From: CAZPMT01 sp964587655
GTDB lineage: Bacteria; Hydrogenedentota; Hydrogenedentia; Hydrogenedentales; SLHB01
Reading direction: 5' to 3'
Assembly: GCA_964587655.1 (NCBI GenBank)
Contig: CAZPMT010000005.1
Span: 38,474 to 102,473 of the forward strand
DNA: 64,000 nucleotides
Shown here: positions 51,218 to 59,964 of the stretch, piece by piece
How the letters are laid out: each line of letters begins with the position of its first letter
Position numbering within the stretch: position 1 is the stretch's first letter
Position numbers and translations under genes: made by a program
Notes under the pieces: model-generated
What the model saw: the letters and a program-made list of their open reading frames with translations, nothing else
Database searches by the model: none
Told to the model about the DNA's origin: nothing

Positions 51218-52318
51218 ATGCAGATCATGATTACGGGAGGCGGCACCGGCGGGCACACTTCGCCCGCCGTGGCCATCATTGAAGAGCTTCAGAAACGCGA
51301 TCCCCGGCTCATGATCCACTGGGTCGGCCGCAGAGGCGGCATCGAGCAACAGGTTGCCGAGCGGATCGGCGTGCCTTTTCGCGGCGTTCCCGTGGAAGGG
51401 TGGCCGCGCAAGCGTTCCCCGCGCCAGGCTTGGGTTGCTGCAAAGCTGGCCCTCGGCGTCGCGCGATCCATGATGTACATCAAGACGCTCCGGCCCCAGG
51501 TGGTGGTGGGCGTTGGGGGATACGTCTCGCTTCCGCTGTGTTACGCCGCGCAGCGGCTCGGCGTACCCACCGTTCTGCATGAGCAGAACAAACGGCTCGG
51601 CATGGCTAACCGGTTGCTGGCGCCGCGCGCCACGCGGCTGTTGCTGAGCTACCCTGACACGCTGGGAGACTACCCGAAGGAAAAGTCCCGCGTGGTGGGT
51701 AATCCGGTGCGCGCGGGGTTCGCGCATGCTCCTGACAAAGCATCCGCGCGCGCGGCGATGGGACTCGATCCGAACGTACCCGTGGTGCTGGTGAGCGGTG
51801 GCAGCCAGGGCGCGCACACGATCAACGCGGCGGTCGCCGAAGCCATCATGCAGTTCGGATGCGAGGAAGTGCAATTCCTATGGATGACGGGACAGGCTGA
51901 CGCACAGTCGGCACGGGCCGCAGCGGCAAAGGCGCCGTGCAAGGCCGACGTCTTCCCCTTCATCAATGACATGGTGACCGCGTGCGCGGCGGCGGATTTC
52001 ATCGTGAGCCGCGCGGGCGCCTCAAGCACGGCGGAGATCGCCATGCTTGGCAAGCCCTCGCTGCTCGTGCCGTATCCGTTTGCCACGGACAACCATCAGG
52101 AGCAGAACGCGCGCGCCTTCGAGAAGGCCGGGGCGGCCATCGTGGAACTCGACAAGGAATGCACCGGCGCGCGGCTGGTCGAGATTCTGAAAAGCGCGCT
52201 CGCCGATCCTGGACGGTTGCAGGAAATGGGGCGCGGCGCGGCATCCCTCGCGCGCCCCGGGGCCGCGGAAGCTATCGTCGAGGAGATCCTTCTCCTCGCC
52301 TTCGAGCTAAGGACGTAA
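51218..52318 (+). CDS. murG: UDP-N-acetylglucosamine:lipid II transferase MurG
   Basis: A 366-residue GT28 glycosyltransferase: MITGGGTGGHTSPAVAI (donor glycine loop, residues 4-20), VVVGVGGYVSLPLCYAA, HEQNKRLGMANRLLA, and the C-terminal SRAGASSTAEIAMLGKPSLLVPYPFATDNHQEQNA. It adds GlcNAc to lipid I at the inner membrane. It lies away from other mur genes, between a secreted esterase and apbE, which is unusual. A weak AGGG precedes the ATG. Confidence 0.95.
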   Translation: MQIMITGGGTGGHTSPAVAIIEELQKRDPRLMIHWVGRRGGIEQQVAERIGVPFRGVPVEGWPRKRSPRQAWVAAKLALGVARSMMYIKTLRPQVVVGVGGYVSLPLCYAAQRLGVPTVLHEQNKRLGMANRLLAPRATRLLLSYPDTLGDYPKEKSRVVGNPVRAGFAHAPDKASARAAMGLDPNVPVVLVSGGSQGAHTINAAVAEAIMQFGCEEVQFLWMTGQADAQSARAAAAKAPCKADVFPFINDMVTACAAADFIVSRAGASSTAEIAMLGKPSLLVPYPFATDNHQEQNARAFEKAGAAIVELDKECTGARLVEILKSALADPGRLQEMGRGAASLARPGAAEAIVEEILLLAFELRT

Positions 52319-52350
52319 CCGCCGGAAGCGGAGGCATTGGGAGTGTCGCC

Positions 52351-53409
52351 ATGTTGAGGACAGCTTCTTCCTCCGCGTCAGTGCTTGTCCTGCTGGCGAT
52401 GTGGCTGATTGCAGGCTCGAATGCCGTCGCTGGGCCGATTCTCAAGGAAACGTTTACCCACGGGGCAATGGGCACGGAGTTCGCCTTCACGATCTTTACA
52501 CGCCCGGGAGATAAGGATACTGGCGAAATCCGCAAGATTGCCGATGAGGCATTTGCCGTTGTGGATGACCTCGACAGCCGGATAAGCGTATGGCGGCCGG
52601 ACAGTCAGGTCACGTACATCAATGATCATGCCGCCACGGGACCCGTCAAAGCCGCGCCGGACGTGATAGATCTTCTCAGCTACTGCAAGCAGGTCCACGC
52701 GGAAACCGGAGGAGCATTCGACGTTACGGTCGGGCCGCTTGTGAATCTTTGGGGCTTCTATCGCTCCGAGTCCGCGGATCGAAGGCTTCCCTCGGAGCAG
52801 GAACTTGCTGATGCACGTGCGAAGGTCGGTATGGACAAGGTCGAGATCGACCGTAATGAGCGCACGATCTCATTTTCACAGGAAGGGGTCCGGCTGGATT
52901 TCGGCGGTATCGGAAAAGGACTTGCCCTCGACCGCGCGCTGGGAGTGCTGAAACGTCACGGTGTCAAGGCGGCGGCCCTGAGCGCGGGCACGAGTTCAAT
53001 CGTGGTACTTGGCGCGCCGCCGCATGAAGGCGCTTGGAAAGTCCGCATCCGAAATCCATACAACGATCAGAAGTCCCTGGACGAGGTTTTCCTGCGCGAT
53101 CAGGCCCTTTCCACTTCCGGCAGCTACGAGAAGTTCTTCGAGTTGAATGGCAAGAAGTACTGTCACATTTTCGATCCCCACACGGGCCGGCCCGTCGAGG
53201 GCATGCTGAGCGTTACCGTCATAGGCCCTTCGGGGATGGAGACTGATGCGCTCGGCACGGCCTTCTTCGTGTTGGGACCCGAAAAAGTCCGGCGGTATTG
53301 CGAGGTCCATCCCGGATTGCAGGTCATACTCCTCCCGGAGGCGGAGGAGAGCGCCCTGCGTCCACTGCGCATAGGCAATGGGCGGGAAGTTGGCGGAAAG
53401 GGGCCTTGA
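52351..53409 (+). CDS. apbE: FAD:protein FMN transferase ApbE
   Basis: A 352-residue ApbE protein with a signal peptide (to about residue 28). Core motifs are GAMGTEFAFTIF, DDLDSRISVWRPDSQV, ETGGAFDVTVGPLVNLWGF and VRLDFGGIGKGLALDRAL, then FDPHTGRPVEGMLSVTVIGPSGMETDALGTAFFVLG. It attaches FMN to target proteins such as RnfG/NqrC in the periplasm. GGGAG lies seven bases before the ATG. It ends seven bases before the convergent UroD-like gene. Confidence 0.94.
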   Translation: MLRTASSSASVLVLLAMWLIAGSNAVAGPILKETFTHGAMGTEFAFTIFTRPGDKDTGEIRKIADEAFAVVDDLDSRISVWRPDSQVTYINDHAATGPVKAAPDVIDLLSYCKQVHAETGGAFDVTVGPLVNLWGFYRSESADRRLPSEQELADARAKVGMDKVEIDRNERTISFSQEGVRLDFGGIGKGLALDRALGVLKRHGVKAAALSAGTSSIVVLGAPPHEGAWKVRIRNPYNDQKSLDEVFLRDQALSTSGSYEKFFELNGKKYCHIFDPHTGRPVEGMLSVTVIGPSGMETDALGTAFFVLGPEKVRRYCEVHPGLQVILLPEAEESALRPLRIGNGREVGGKGP

Positions 53410-53415
53410 AGCGGA

Positions 53416-54441
53416 TCAGGCGGCTGGCCGGTTCCACTTCGACTCCAGATAGTTCAGATAGAACAAGGCGTTTTCGATTGGTACGTTGCTTGGTATGTGA
53501 TTGCCGACTGCGCACATGAATCCCGGGCAATCGAACGCAAGGGCCAGGGTCGCGTCGACCTCGGCCCGGATCTCGGCCTGCGTTCCGAACGTGAGCGTCC
53601 GGCAATCGACTTTGCTGCTCGCGATGAAGTGCGTCTTTCCGTATGCCGCCACGACCGGTTCCAGCGGCGTCATCGGCTCGAAGATGAAGCCGTCGGCGCC
53701 GGCCTTGGCGATGTCATCGACGAACTCGCCGAAGTTGCCGTCCGAGCAGAATAGCACCTTCTTGCCGGCGCGCTTCAAGACCGACCAGAGTTCCGCGTAA
53801 CGCGGAAAGATCACGCGCCGGTAGAATGCCGGATCCATGAAAGCGCCTTCCGTCCACACCATGTCGTCGTGGGAGATAAACACTTCGATGGAGGTCTTCG
53901 CCCACGCTTTGTAGTAGTGAAGGCTCAGGCGGAAGATGGAATCGAGGACCCGCTCAAACCGTTCCTGATCCGCCGCGGCCGTCAGCAGCATGTCCCAGCC
54001 GAACGCTTCGATTGCGCCGGAGACGATCGTCTTGTAGTATCCGCCGGTGAAGACCTGATTCGAGAAGGCCGCCTGACTCTCGCGGTAGTAATTCTCATAG
54101 AAAGAAACAAGGGCATCGAACTCCGGAAGGCCATACTCCTTGACGGCGTCGAATTCGAGGACCTGTTCGGGATCGGCGAACGGGCACACCTTCGGCGGAC
54201 GTTTGTCCGCGCCGTTTTCAACGAACTCCGAGTGTCCCATGTCCGTCACGCGGCCGCGCTCGCCCCAAGGGACCGGGCCGTCGTGAACGCTCCAGATGAA
54301 GTCCATTTCCAGAGCATCTTCAAACTTGCGGCCGTCTTGGGTCAGTCGTCTGCGCAACGCATCGTTCGAACAATACTCCGTGTGCGCGAGACGTGGCGTT
54401 GGCTTCAGATGGATCGTGTCAATACCAACTTGATAACTCAC
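53416..54441 (-). CDS. uroporphyrinogen-decarboxylase-family protein (methyltransferase-like)
   Basis: A 341-residue TIM-barrel protein of the UroD/MtaA/CmuA superfamily. FISHDDMVWTEGAFMDPAFYRRVIFPRYAEL and VLFCSDGNFGEFVDDIAKAGADGFIFEPMTPLEPV are its main landmarks; the end has CPGFMCAVGNHIPSNVPIENAL. Members either decarboxylate tetrapyrroles or transfer methyl groups with corrinoids. The organism's RACo gene favours the second, but a canonical Zn-binding set is not certain. The cysteine in FCSDG and the late HxC-like region differ from MtaA. Confidence 0.85.
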   Translation of the reverse strand: MSYQVGIDTIHLKPTPRLAHTEYCSNDALRRRLTQDGRKFEDALEMDFIWSVHDGPVPWGERGRVTDMGHSEFVENGADKRPPKVCPFADPEQVLEFDAVKEYGLPEFDALVSFYENYYRESQAAFSNQVFTGGYYKTIVSGAIEAFGWDMLLTAAADQERFERVLDSIFRLSLHYYKAWAKTSIEVFISHDDMVWTEGAFMDPAFYRRVIFPRYAELWSVLKRAGKKVLFCSDGNFGEFVDDIAKAGADGFIFEPMTPLEPVVAAYGKTHFIASSKVDCRTLTFGTQAEIRAEVDATLALAFDCPGFMCAVGNHIPSNVPIENALFYLNYLESKWNRPAA

Positions 54442-54481
54442 AGCATTGTCCTTTGTGCGTTGGAGAATTGAGTCCTCACCG

Positions 54482-55090
54482 CTATGCGTCCCTCCGCAAC
54501 TCTTTGAGCGCCGCCTCCAACTCGCGTTTCAGGGGCATGAGCGGCGATCTCACAGCCCACTGATTGAGGAGATAGATGCCGATATAGAGAGCGGTGCACC
54601 AGCCTATGCTTTTCAGGAACGGGCCATAGTTTAGGAGTCGGTCTTCCTGAAGAACCTGAAAGCATGCCTCGCCGGAGATGAAGAGGAATGCCAGTCCACA
54701 TGGCAATAGGTACCACCACACGACATTGCGCAGAAGCCAGATCTGATGATCGACGCGCTGCAATGATTCCTCTATCGCTTCCACTGTGGTCGCATCGGCG
54801 CGGGGCTTGGGTTGTCTTCGCCGGTCTGCGACAAGGAAGATGGGGATCCACATACAGCAGAGGGCGGCGGCATACAACGGCCACTCGCGCCGGGCGAGGG
54901 TATGCGCCAACACAATACAGAGAACGGCCATCGCCACTGCCACAACCGATTCACGAACGTCGCGCCAGAATACGCCTCGGTCCAATTTCCGGCTGTTACG
55001 AATCGCCCTTTGCACCAGCGTCTCTTGGTCCTCAGCGGGTTTGGGAGGCTCCTGTGATTGCCACGCCTTGACAATTGCATCAATGTCCAT
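54482..55090 (-). CDS. membrane protein coupled to ECF sigma factor (putative anti-sigma)
   Basis: A 202-residue protein: a soluble N-terminus (MDIDAIVKAWQSQEPPKPAEDQETLVQRAIRN), four membrane spans in two pairs (VAVAMAVLCIVLAHTLA; WPLYAAALCCMWIPIFLVA; WWYLLPCGLAFLFISG; YGPFLKSIGWCTALYIGIYLL), and a charged tail. Its ATG lies inside the sigma-factor gene end (11-base overlap) with GGGAG upstream. By position it is the likely membrane anti-sigma or signal receptor, though no ZAS-type zinc motif is present. Confidence 0.7.
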   Translation of the reverse strand: MDIDAIVKAWQSQEPPKPAEDQETLVQRAIRNSRKLDRGVFWRDVRESVVAVAMAVLCIVLAHTLARREWPLYAAALCCMWIPIFLVADRRRQPKPRADATTVEAIEESLQRVDHQIWLLRNVVWWYLLPCGLAFLFISGEACFQVLQEDRLLNYGPFLKSIGWCTALYIGIYLLNQWAVRSPLMPLKRELEAALKELRRDA

Positions 55091-55589
55091 GATCGCTCTC
55101 CCTTCCACGTTCCGCCAGTTGCTTTTTCAGGCGATTGAGTTTGACGCCGACGTTGGTCTCCGAGATGCCAAGGATTTCGGCCATGTCTCGGTAGCTGATG
55201 CCCTCTAGATACAGCAGAAGCAGCGAACGATCCGCCTTCGGCAATGCCGCCATCTCAGCGTACAGCCACTCGACCAATTCGTTATCCGAGGCTGAGTCAT
55301 CGGGGAGCGCTCTCGGACACGGCAGATCTCCCTTGAGCGTCTCAGACTTCCTCCCGTTTCTGGAGTCGCGTCGCCAGGTCATCGCCGTATTTATCGCCAC
55401 CCGGTATACCCACGTCGACTCACGCGCATCCTGCCGGAAAGACGGGATCGAACGCCACCACTGCATGAGTATTTCCTGAGAAAGATCCTCGCGATCATGT
55501 TCTCCGCTGGTATATGCCCTGCTCACCTTTACCAGTATTCCGCGATGCTCCTTGAGCCATCGACGGAATGTCTCTTCCTGTCCGAGCAT
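55080..55589 (-). CDS. ECF-type RNA polymerase sigma factor
   Basis: A 169-residue sigma factor. Region 2 (about 10-80) has HDREDLSQEILMQWWRSIPSF and RESTWVYRVAINTAMTW; region 4 (about 110-165) has LPKADRSLLLLYLEGISYRDMAEILGISETNVGVKLNRLKKQL, a helix-turn-helix for -35 recognition. It directs transcription of an unknown regulon. GGAGG lies six bases before the ATG. The downstream membrane protein probably holds it inactive. Confidence 0.94.
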   Translation of the reverse strand: MLGQEETFRRWLKEHRGILVKVSRAYTSGEHDREDLSQEILMQWWRSIPSFRQDARESTWVYRVAINTAMTWRRDSRNGRKSETLKGDLPCPRALPDDSASDNELVEWLYAEMAALPKADRSLLLLYLEGISYRDMAEILGISETNVGVKLNRLKKQLAERGRESDHGH

Positions 55590-55708
55590 CGCTCGCCTCC
55601 GTGAACAGTCGCTTCAGCAAGAATAGTGGCAGATGCCGGGCATTTCTTACAAAGGGAGCCACTCAGTCGCGGAATTGGGTTTTCAGATGGTTCCTTCGTG
55701 GTAAGAAC

Positions 55709-56449
55709 TCAGGACTTCTTGGATAGCCCTTTCAGAGTCTCTTTCAACACACCCGCCATCCGCTCGACCTGCATCGCTATCGCTTTGCTTCCGCGCTCGA
55801 CGCTTGCGTGCACGCGTGGGTCGTCGCCTCCGACGCCAAGCGGCGGCACGTTCGGGTCCGGATCGAGGTTCTCCATCGCGACCAGGTCGGGGCGGAGGGC
55901 CATCACCAGCGAGGTTTCATTGGCGGCGGCATGGTCCGTCTGTATTCCGAGGCCGTCGCTCTCGTCTTCACGCCAGCACGCGAACGCTTTGATGCCGTGC
56001 GCGTTCTCCCACTCGGTCTTCTTCCCAAGGAAAGCACAGACAGACGGCCCGTGCCCGTGGGCGACGACGATCTTGAACCCTGCGCGCACCAACTGCCGCA
56101 CGATGGCGTCGAGGAGTTGCTCGAACAGTTCCTGCCGAATCCAATATGCGCTTCCGGCCAGTTGCTGTGGCGAGGCGCCCGGGTACGAGAGGATGTCCAT
56201 GCCGTAATACTCGCGACCTTCGTGTTCCTTTTGCATGTCGGGTCCGAACGAGAGCATGGGGAGGACGATGCCGCCGGCGCGACGCGCAAGTTCGACGAAA
56301 AAGGCCTGCGACTGGATCCCGTCGCTGCCCAAAGGCAAGTGCTCGCCATGCCATTCCAACGTGCCCAATGGTAGGTAGGCGATGGGCGCGGCGGCGAGGC
56401 GCGCGCGGAACTGCCGCGGCGTCAGTTCGGCATATAACACAGATTCCAC
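55709..56449 (-). CDS. creatininase family amidohydrolase
   Basis: A 246-residue creatininase/MftE-type protein. PLGTLEWHGEHLPLGSDG near residue 25 provides the metal-binding Glu-His-Asp cluster, and VAHGHGPSVCAF plus DHAAANETSLVMAL are the other family blocks (usual motif ...GHGGN, here GHGPS). It hydrolyses a cyclic amide or a formamide. The GTG start at 56449 has AAGGAGG eight bases upstream. The same frame runs far into lolD antisense-free sequence but is not coding there. Confidence 0.87.
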   Translation of the reverse strand: MESVLYAELTPRQFRARLAAAPIAYLPLGTLEWHGEHLPLGSDGIQSQAFFVELARRAGGIVLPMLSFGPDMQKEHEGREYYGMDILSYPGASPQQLAGSAYWIRQELFEQLLDAIVRQLVRAGFKIVVAHGHGPSVCAFLGKKTEWENAHGIKAFACWREDESDGLGIQTDHAAANETSLVMALRPDLVAMENLDPDPNVPPLGVGGDDPRVHASVERGSKAIAMQVERMAGVLKETLKGLSKKS

Positions 56450-56481
56450 GAGTGTATCCTCCTTAGATCGAGGGAACGAGG

Positions 56482-57165
56482 CTATTGCGGTTTTGAGGCG
56501 GCGACTCCTTCGTGCAGGTAGATCCAACGATGGGCGCGCGCGGCGAGTTGTTCGTCGTGTGAGACGATGACGACGGTGATATGGTCGGTATCGTTGAGTT
56601 GCCAGAGGAGGTCCATGAGTTCCACGCCGGTGTGTTCGTCGAGATTCCCGGTGGGTTCGTCGGCGAGAATGACGCTTGGACTGTTGAACAGGGCGCGGGC
56701 AATGGCGACCCGCTGCTGCTCGCCGCCGCTCAGTTGTCCGGGCTTGTGTGTCATTCGATCCTCGAGGCCGACCTTGGTGAGCAATTCGACTGCGCGAGGC
56801 CGGCATGCGGAACGGCGCGCGCCTTTGCAGACGGATGGCATCATGACGTTTTCGAGCGCGCTGAACTCGGGGAGGAGATGGTAGAACTGGAATACGAAAC
56901 CGACCTCTTTGTTGCGGATCTGATCGACGGCGCGGCGGCTGAGCTTCGAGAGGGGCTTGTCGCGGAAAAGGATCTCGCCGGAGGTGGGGCGGTCCAGGGT
57001 TCCGATAAGGTGGAGAAGCGTGCTCTTGCCCGCGCCGGACGGTCCGGTGATTGCCATGATCTCGCCTTCGTGTATGGTGAGATCGACGCCCTTGAGGATT
57101 CGAAGTTCGCGGCCGGCGTCGTAGTACGTCTTTGTGAGCTTCCTGCACTCGATGACTCTACTCAT
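56482..57165 (-). CDS. lolD: lipoprotein-releasing ABC transporter ATP-binding protein
   Basis: A 227-residue ABC ATPase of the LolD/MacB group: Walker A GPSGAGKST (41-49), Q-loop FVFQFYHLLPEFSALENV, signature LSGGEQQR near residue 144 and Walker B VILADEPTGNLD. With the LolC/E permease it extracts lipoproteins from the inner membrane for transfer to LolA. The ATG overlaps the permease stop by eight bases. Confidence 0.94.
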   Translation of the reverse strand: MSRVIECRKLTKTYYDAGRELRILKGVDLTIHEGEIMAITGPSGAGKSTLLHLIGTLDRPTSGEILFRDKPLSKLSRRAVDQIRNKEVGFVFQFYHLLPEFSALENVMMPSVCKGARRSACRPRAVELLTKVGLEDRMTHKPGQLSGGEQQRVAIARALFNSPSVILADEPTGNLDEHTGVELMDLLWQLNDTDHITVVIVSHDEQLAARAHRWIYLHEGVAASKPQ

Positions 57166-58423
57166 AGCGCAGGGCCTCCACGGGGTCGAGTCGCCCGGCG
57201 CTCCAGGCGGGATAGAGCGTGGAGACGAACGTGAGAATCACGGCGGAGATGGTTATCCAGGCGATGTCCCACGGCACAACGGCGACGGGGATGCGATCGA
57301 AGTAGTATATCTGACTGTTGAAAATGTCGAGGCCAAAGAGGCCCGCGACGAACTCGGCGACGGGGTTGAGGTTGTAGGCGAGCAAGGTTCCGCTGGCCAC
57401 GCCCAGAAAGGTGCCGCTGAGTCCGATGAATAGGCCCTCGAAAACGAAAATCACGAGGACGCTTCCGCGGCTGACGCCGATCGTGCGGAGGATTCCGATG
57501 TCGCGTTTCTTCTCCATGACGACCATGATGAGCGTGCTGGTGATGTTGAATGCGGCCACCAGCACGATAAACGCGAGAATGATGAACATCATAAACTTCT
57601 CTTGCTTCAGGGCGCCGAAGAAGGCTTCCTGGCTTTCGTACCACGTGGTTGCGCGAAGGCCGAGTTCGCGGTCAATCTTGCTTGCCACGCTGTCCGCGAG
57701 AAAAGGATCGCGGAGCTTGCAGTGGATTTGTTCGACGCCCTTGTTCCCCGTGAGGAGTTCCATCGTTGCGATGTCAACGAACGCGAAGTACATGTCGAAA
57801 TCGGACATCTGCGCTTGCGAAATGCCGCTGACGGTTAGCCACACGCCGCGTCCGGAACGGAGGCCCATGGGCGCGACGGTCTGGCGCGGCGTGAAGACCT
57901 GGACCTCGGTGCCGACCCGGGCGCCGATCTTCATGGCGATCTTGTAGCCTATCACGATTTCCTTCTCGCCGGGAAGGCGTCCCTCGCCGAAAATGCGCCC
58001 GTTCTTGTGTGTGAGGTTGTCGGCGAGTTGGGTGACGTTCTGTTCGCGCACGGGATCTACGCCGACAACGAACGCGCCGGAGAATTCCTCGTGGCTCCCG
58101 AATTTGGTCCTAAGTATGGCTTCGATTTGCGTCAAAGGGCCTGACGCAACGATCTCGGGACACAGGGCCTCGACCTGCTTGATGACTTCCTCAGGGGCGC
58201 CGATGGTGGACTTGCCGCGTTCTTGAATGATGAGATGCGAGCGGTTTCCGATGATGGTGTCGCGGAGTGCGATGTCAAAGCCGGTCATGACGCTCATTAC
58301 GACGATGAGCGTGATCACGCCGACGCTGACCCCCGCGATTGAAATCACGGTGATGAGGCTGATGAAGCGGCTCTTGCGCTTGCCGCGCAAGTATCGTGAC
58401 GCTACGTAGGACTCAAACCGCAT
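57158..58423 (-). CDS. lolC: lipoprotein-releasing ABC transporter permease
   Basis: A 421-residue LolC/LolE-type permease. It has the N-terminal RFESYVASRYLRGKRKSRFISLITVISIAGVSVGVITLIVVMSVM block, a large periplasmic domain (about 50-260) and three C-terminal helices (FIILAFIVLVAAFNITSTL and later) with GILRTIGVSRGSVLVIFVFEG. ATG 58423 is preferred over 58438; GAGGG is upstream. Only one permease gene is present here, so LolC and LolE functions may be served by a homodimer, as in some non-gammaproteobacteria. Confidence 0.93.
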   Translation of the reverse strand: MRFESYVASRYLRGKRKSRFISLITVISIAGVSVGVITLIVVMSVMTGFDIALRDTIIGNRSHLIIQERGKSTIGAPEEVIKQVEALCPEIVASGPLTQIEAILRTKFGSHEEFSGAFVVGVDPVREQNVTQLADNLTHKNGRIFGEGRLPGEKEIVIGYKIAMKIGARVGTEVQVFTPRQTVAPMGLRSGRGVWLTVSGISQAQMSDFDMYFAFVDIATMELLTGNKGVEQIHCKLRDPFLADSVASKIDRELGLRATTWYESQEAFFGALKQEKFMMFIILAFIVLVAAFNITSTLIMVVMEKKRDIGILRTIGVSRGSVLVIFVFEGLFIGLSGTFLGVASGTLLAYNLNPVAEFVAGLFGLDIFNSQIYYFDRIPVAVVPWDIAWITISAVILTFVSTLYPAWSAGRLDPVEALRYE

Positions 58424-58456
58424 TCTCAAAGCCCTCAAGGCGAGGATCGTTTGTGG

Positions 58457-59959
58457 TCAGATCACTCGCAGTTGCGGGAAGATTATTACCTCGCGGATCG
58501 ACGCGGAGTCGGTCAATAGCATTGCGAGCCGGTCGATGCCCAAGCCGAGGCCGGCGGTGGGCGGCATTCCAACTTCGAGGGCCGTAATGAAATCCTCGTC
58601 GAGATACTGCGCTTCTTCGTCGCCCTGCTCGCGGAGTTCGACCTGGGCCATGAATCGCTGGCGCTGATCGATTGGATCGTTTAGTTCGGAAAATGCGTTC
58701 GTCATCTCGAGCCGCCCGATAAATGCCTGGTAGCGCTCCGTCAGCGCGGGATTTCCGCGCTTCCGTTTGGCGAGCGGGGAGATCTCGATGGGGTAGTCAT
58801 ACAGGAACGTGGGCTGCACAAGGTGCGGCTGAACTCTCTCGCTCATGACCTCGTCCACAATCTTGCCGTATCCCATCGCGGGGTCCACATCGACGCCGGC
58901 GCTTTCGGCCATCTTCGCGGCCGCGTCCCGGTCGCGTGTGGCCTCAAGGTCGATTCCGGCAAACTGCCGGATCGCCTCGAATAGCGCGATACGCTTCCAG
59001 GGGCGCTTTGCATCGATCTGCTCGCCCTGATACTCGAACGTGGTTCCGCCTTTTGTCTTTTCGATGACGGTGGCGAGCATTTCCTCCGTCTCGTCCATCA
59101 GTCCTATGTAATCCTGGTAGGCCTCGTATAGTTCCATCATTGTGAATTCGGGGTTGTGCTTCGTGTCGACGCCTTCGTTCCGGAATGAGCGGTTGATCTC
59201 GAAGACCTTCGTGAAACCGCCGACGATGAGGCGCTTGAGATAGAGTTCGGGGGCGATGCGCAGATAGAGGTCGCGGTCGTAAGTGTTGTGATGGGTGATG
59301 AACGGACGCGCGGTGGCTCCGCCGGGGATGGGGTGGAGCATGGGCGTCTCGACCTCGATGAAGCCGCGGGCGGTGAGCCACTCGCGCAACGTGGAGATGA
59401 TGGCGATCCGGGTGCGGAACTTGTCGAGGATTTCGGGATTGGCGGCCATGTCCAGGTAACGCTGCCGGTAACGCGTCTCGACGTCCGTCAGGCCGTGGTA
59501 TTTCTCGGGGAGGGCGCGGAGCGATTTCGTGAGGATCTGGTGCGAGTCGGCGAAGACGGTGACCTCGCCGGTGCGCGTCCGCTTCACTTTTCCGGAGACG
59601 GCTACAAAGTCGCCGATGTCGAGATCGTCGAGTTCGGCGTAAGGCGCGTCTCCGAGCGTCTTCTGGTTGAAGTAGACCTGGACGCGGGCGGTATCATCGC
59701 GCAGGTCCGCGAAACTGCTCTTGCCGTGGCTTCGGAAGGCCGTCATCCGTCCGGCAAGTTCGACGTGCAGATCGATATGCTCTTCGTCGGCGGCTTCCGC
59801 CTCGGCTTTCTCGAATGCGGCGCGCGCATCGCCGATGGAGTGGGAGCGGTTGAAGACGTACTTGAAAGGCTCGTCTCCTCGCGCGCGGATGCGCTCCATT
59901 TTGCGGATTCGGTTTTGAATCAGGTCCTGTTCGGTGGAGTGATGTTCTTGTTCGGTCAT
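58457..59959 (-). CDS. lysS: lysyl-tRNA synthetase, class II
   Basis: A 500-residue class II LysRS. The OB-fold anticodon-binding domain (about 55-155, LHVELAGRMTAFRSHGKSSFADLRD) precedes the catalytic core with motif 1 (FIEVETPMLHPIPGGATARPFITHHNTYDRDLYLRIAPELYLKRL), motif 2 (FEINRSFRNEGVDTKHNPEFTMMELYEAY) and motif 3 (GLGLGIDRLAMLLTDSASIREVI). It charges tRNA-Lys. It starts six bases after prfB. Confidence 0.97.
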   Translation of the reverse strand: MTEQEHHSTEQDLIQNRIRKMERIRARGDEPFKYVFNRSHSIGDARAAFEKAEAEAADEEHIDLHVELAGRMTAFRSHGKSSFADLRDDTARVQVYFNQKTLGDAPYAELDDLDIGDFVAVSGKVKRTRTGEVTVFADSHQILTKSLRALPEKYHGLTDVETRYRQRYLDMAANPEILDKFRTRIAIISTLREWLTARGFIEVETPMLHPIPGGATARPFITHHNTYDRDLYLRIAPELYLKRLIVGGFTKVFEINRSFRNEGVDTKHNPEFTMMELYEAYQDYIGLMDETEEMLATVIEKTKGGTTFEYQGEQIDAKRPWKRIALFEAIRQFAGIDLEATRDRDAAAKMAESAGVDVDPAMGYGKIVDEVMSERVQPHLVQPTFLYDYPIEISPLAKRKRGNPALTERYQAFIGRLEMTNAFSELNDPIDQRQRFMAQVELREQGDEEAQYLDEDFITALEVGMPPTAGLGLGIDRLAMLLTDSASIREVIIFPQLRVI

Positions 59960-59964
59960 GTCCG

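Noticed and set aside
56450..57148. N-terminal extension of the creatininase frame by 233 codons
   Set aside because: The region overlaps lolD in another frame and the product is Arg/Pro-rich; GTG 56449 has a strong ribosome site and starts the known domain.
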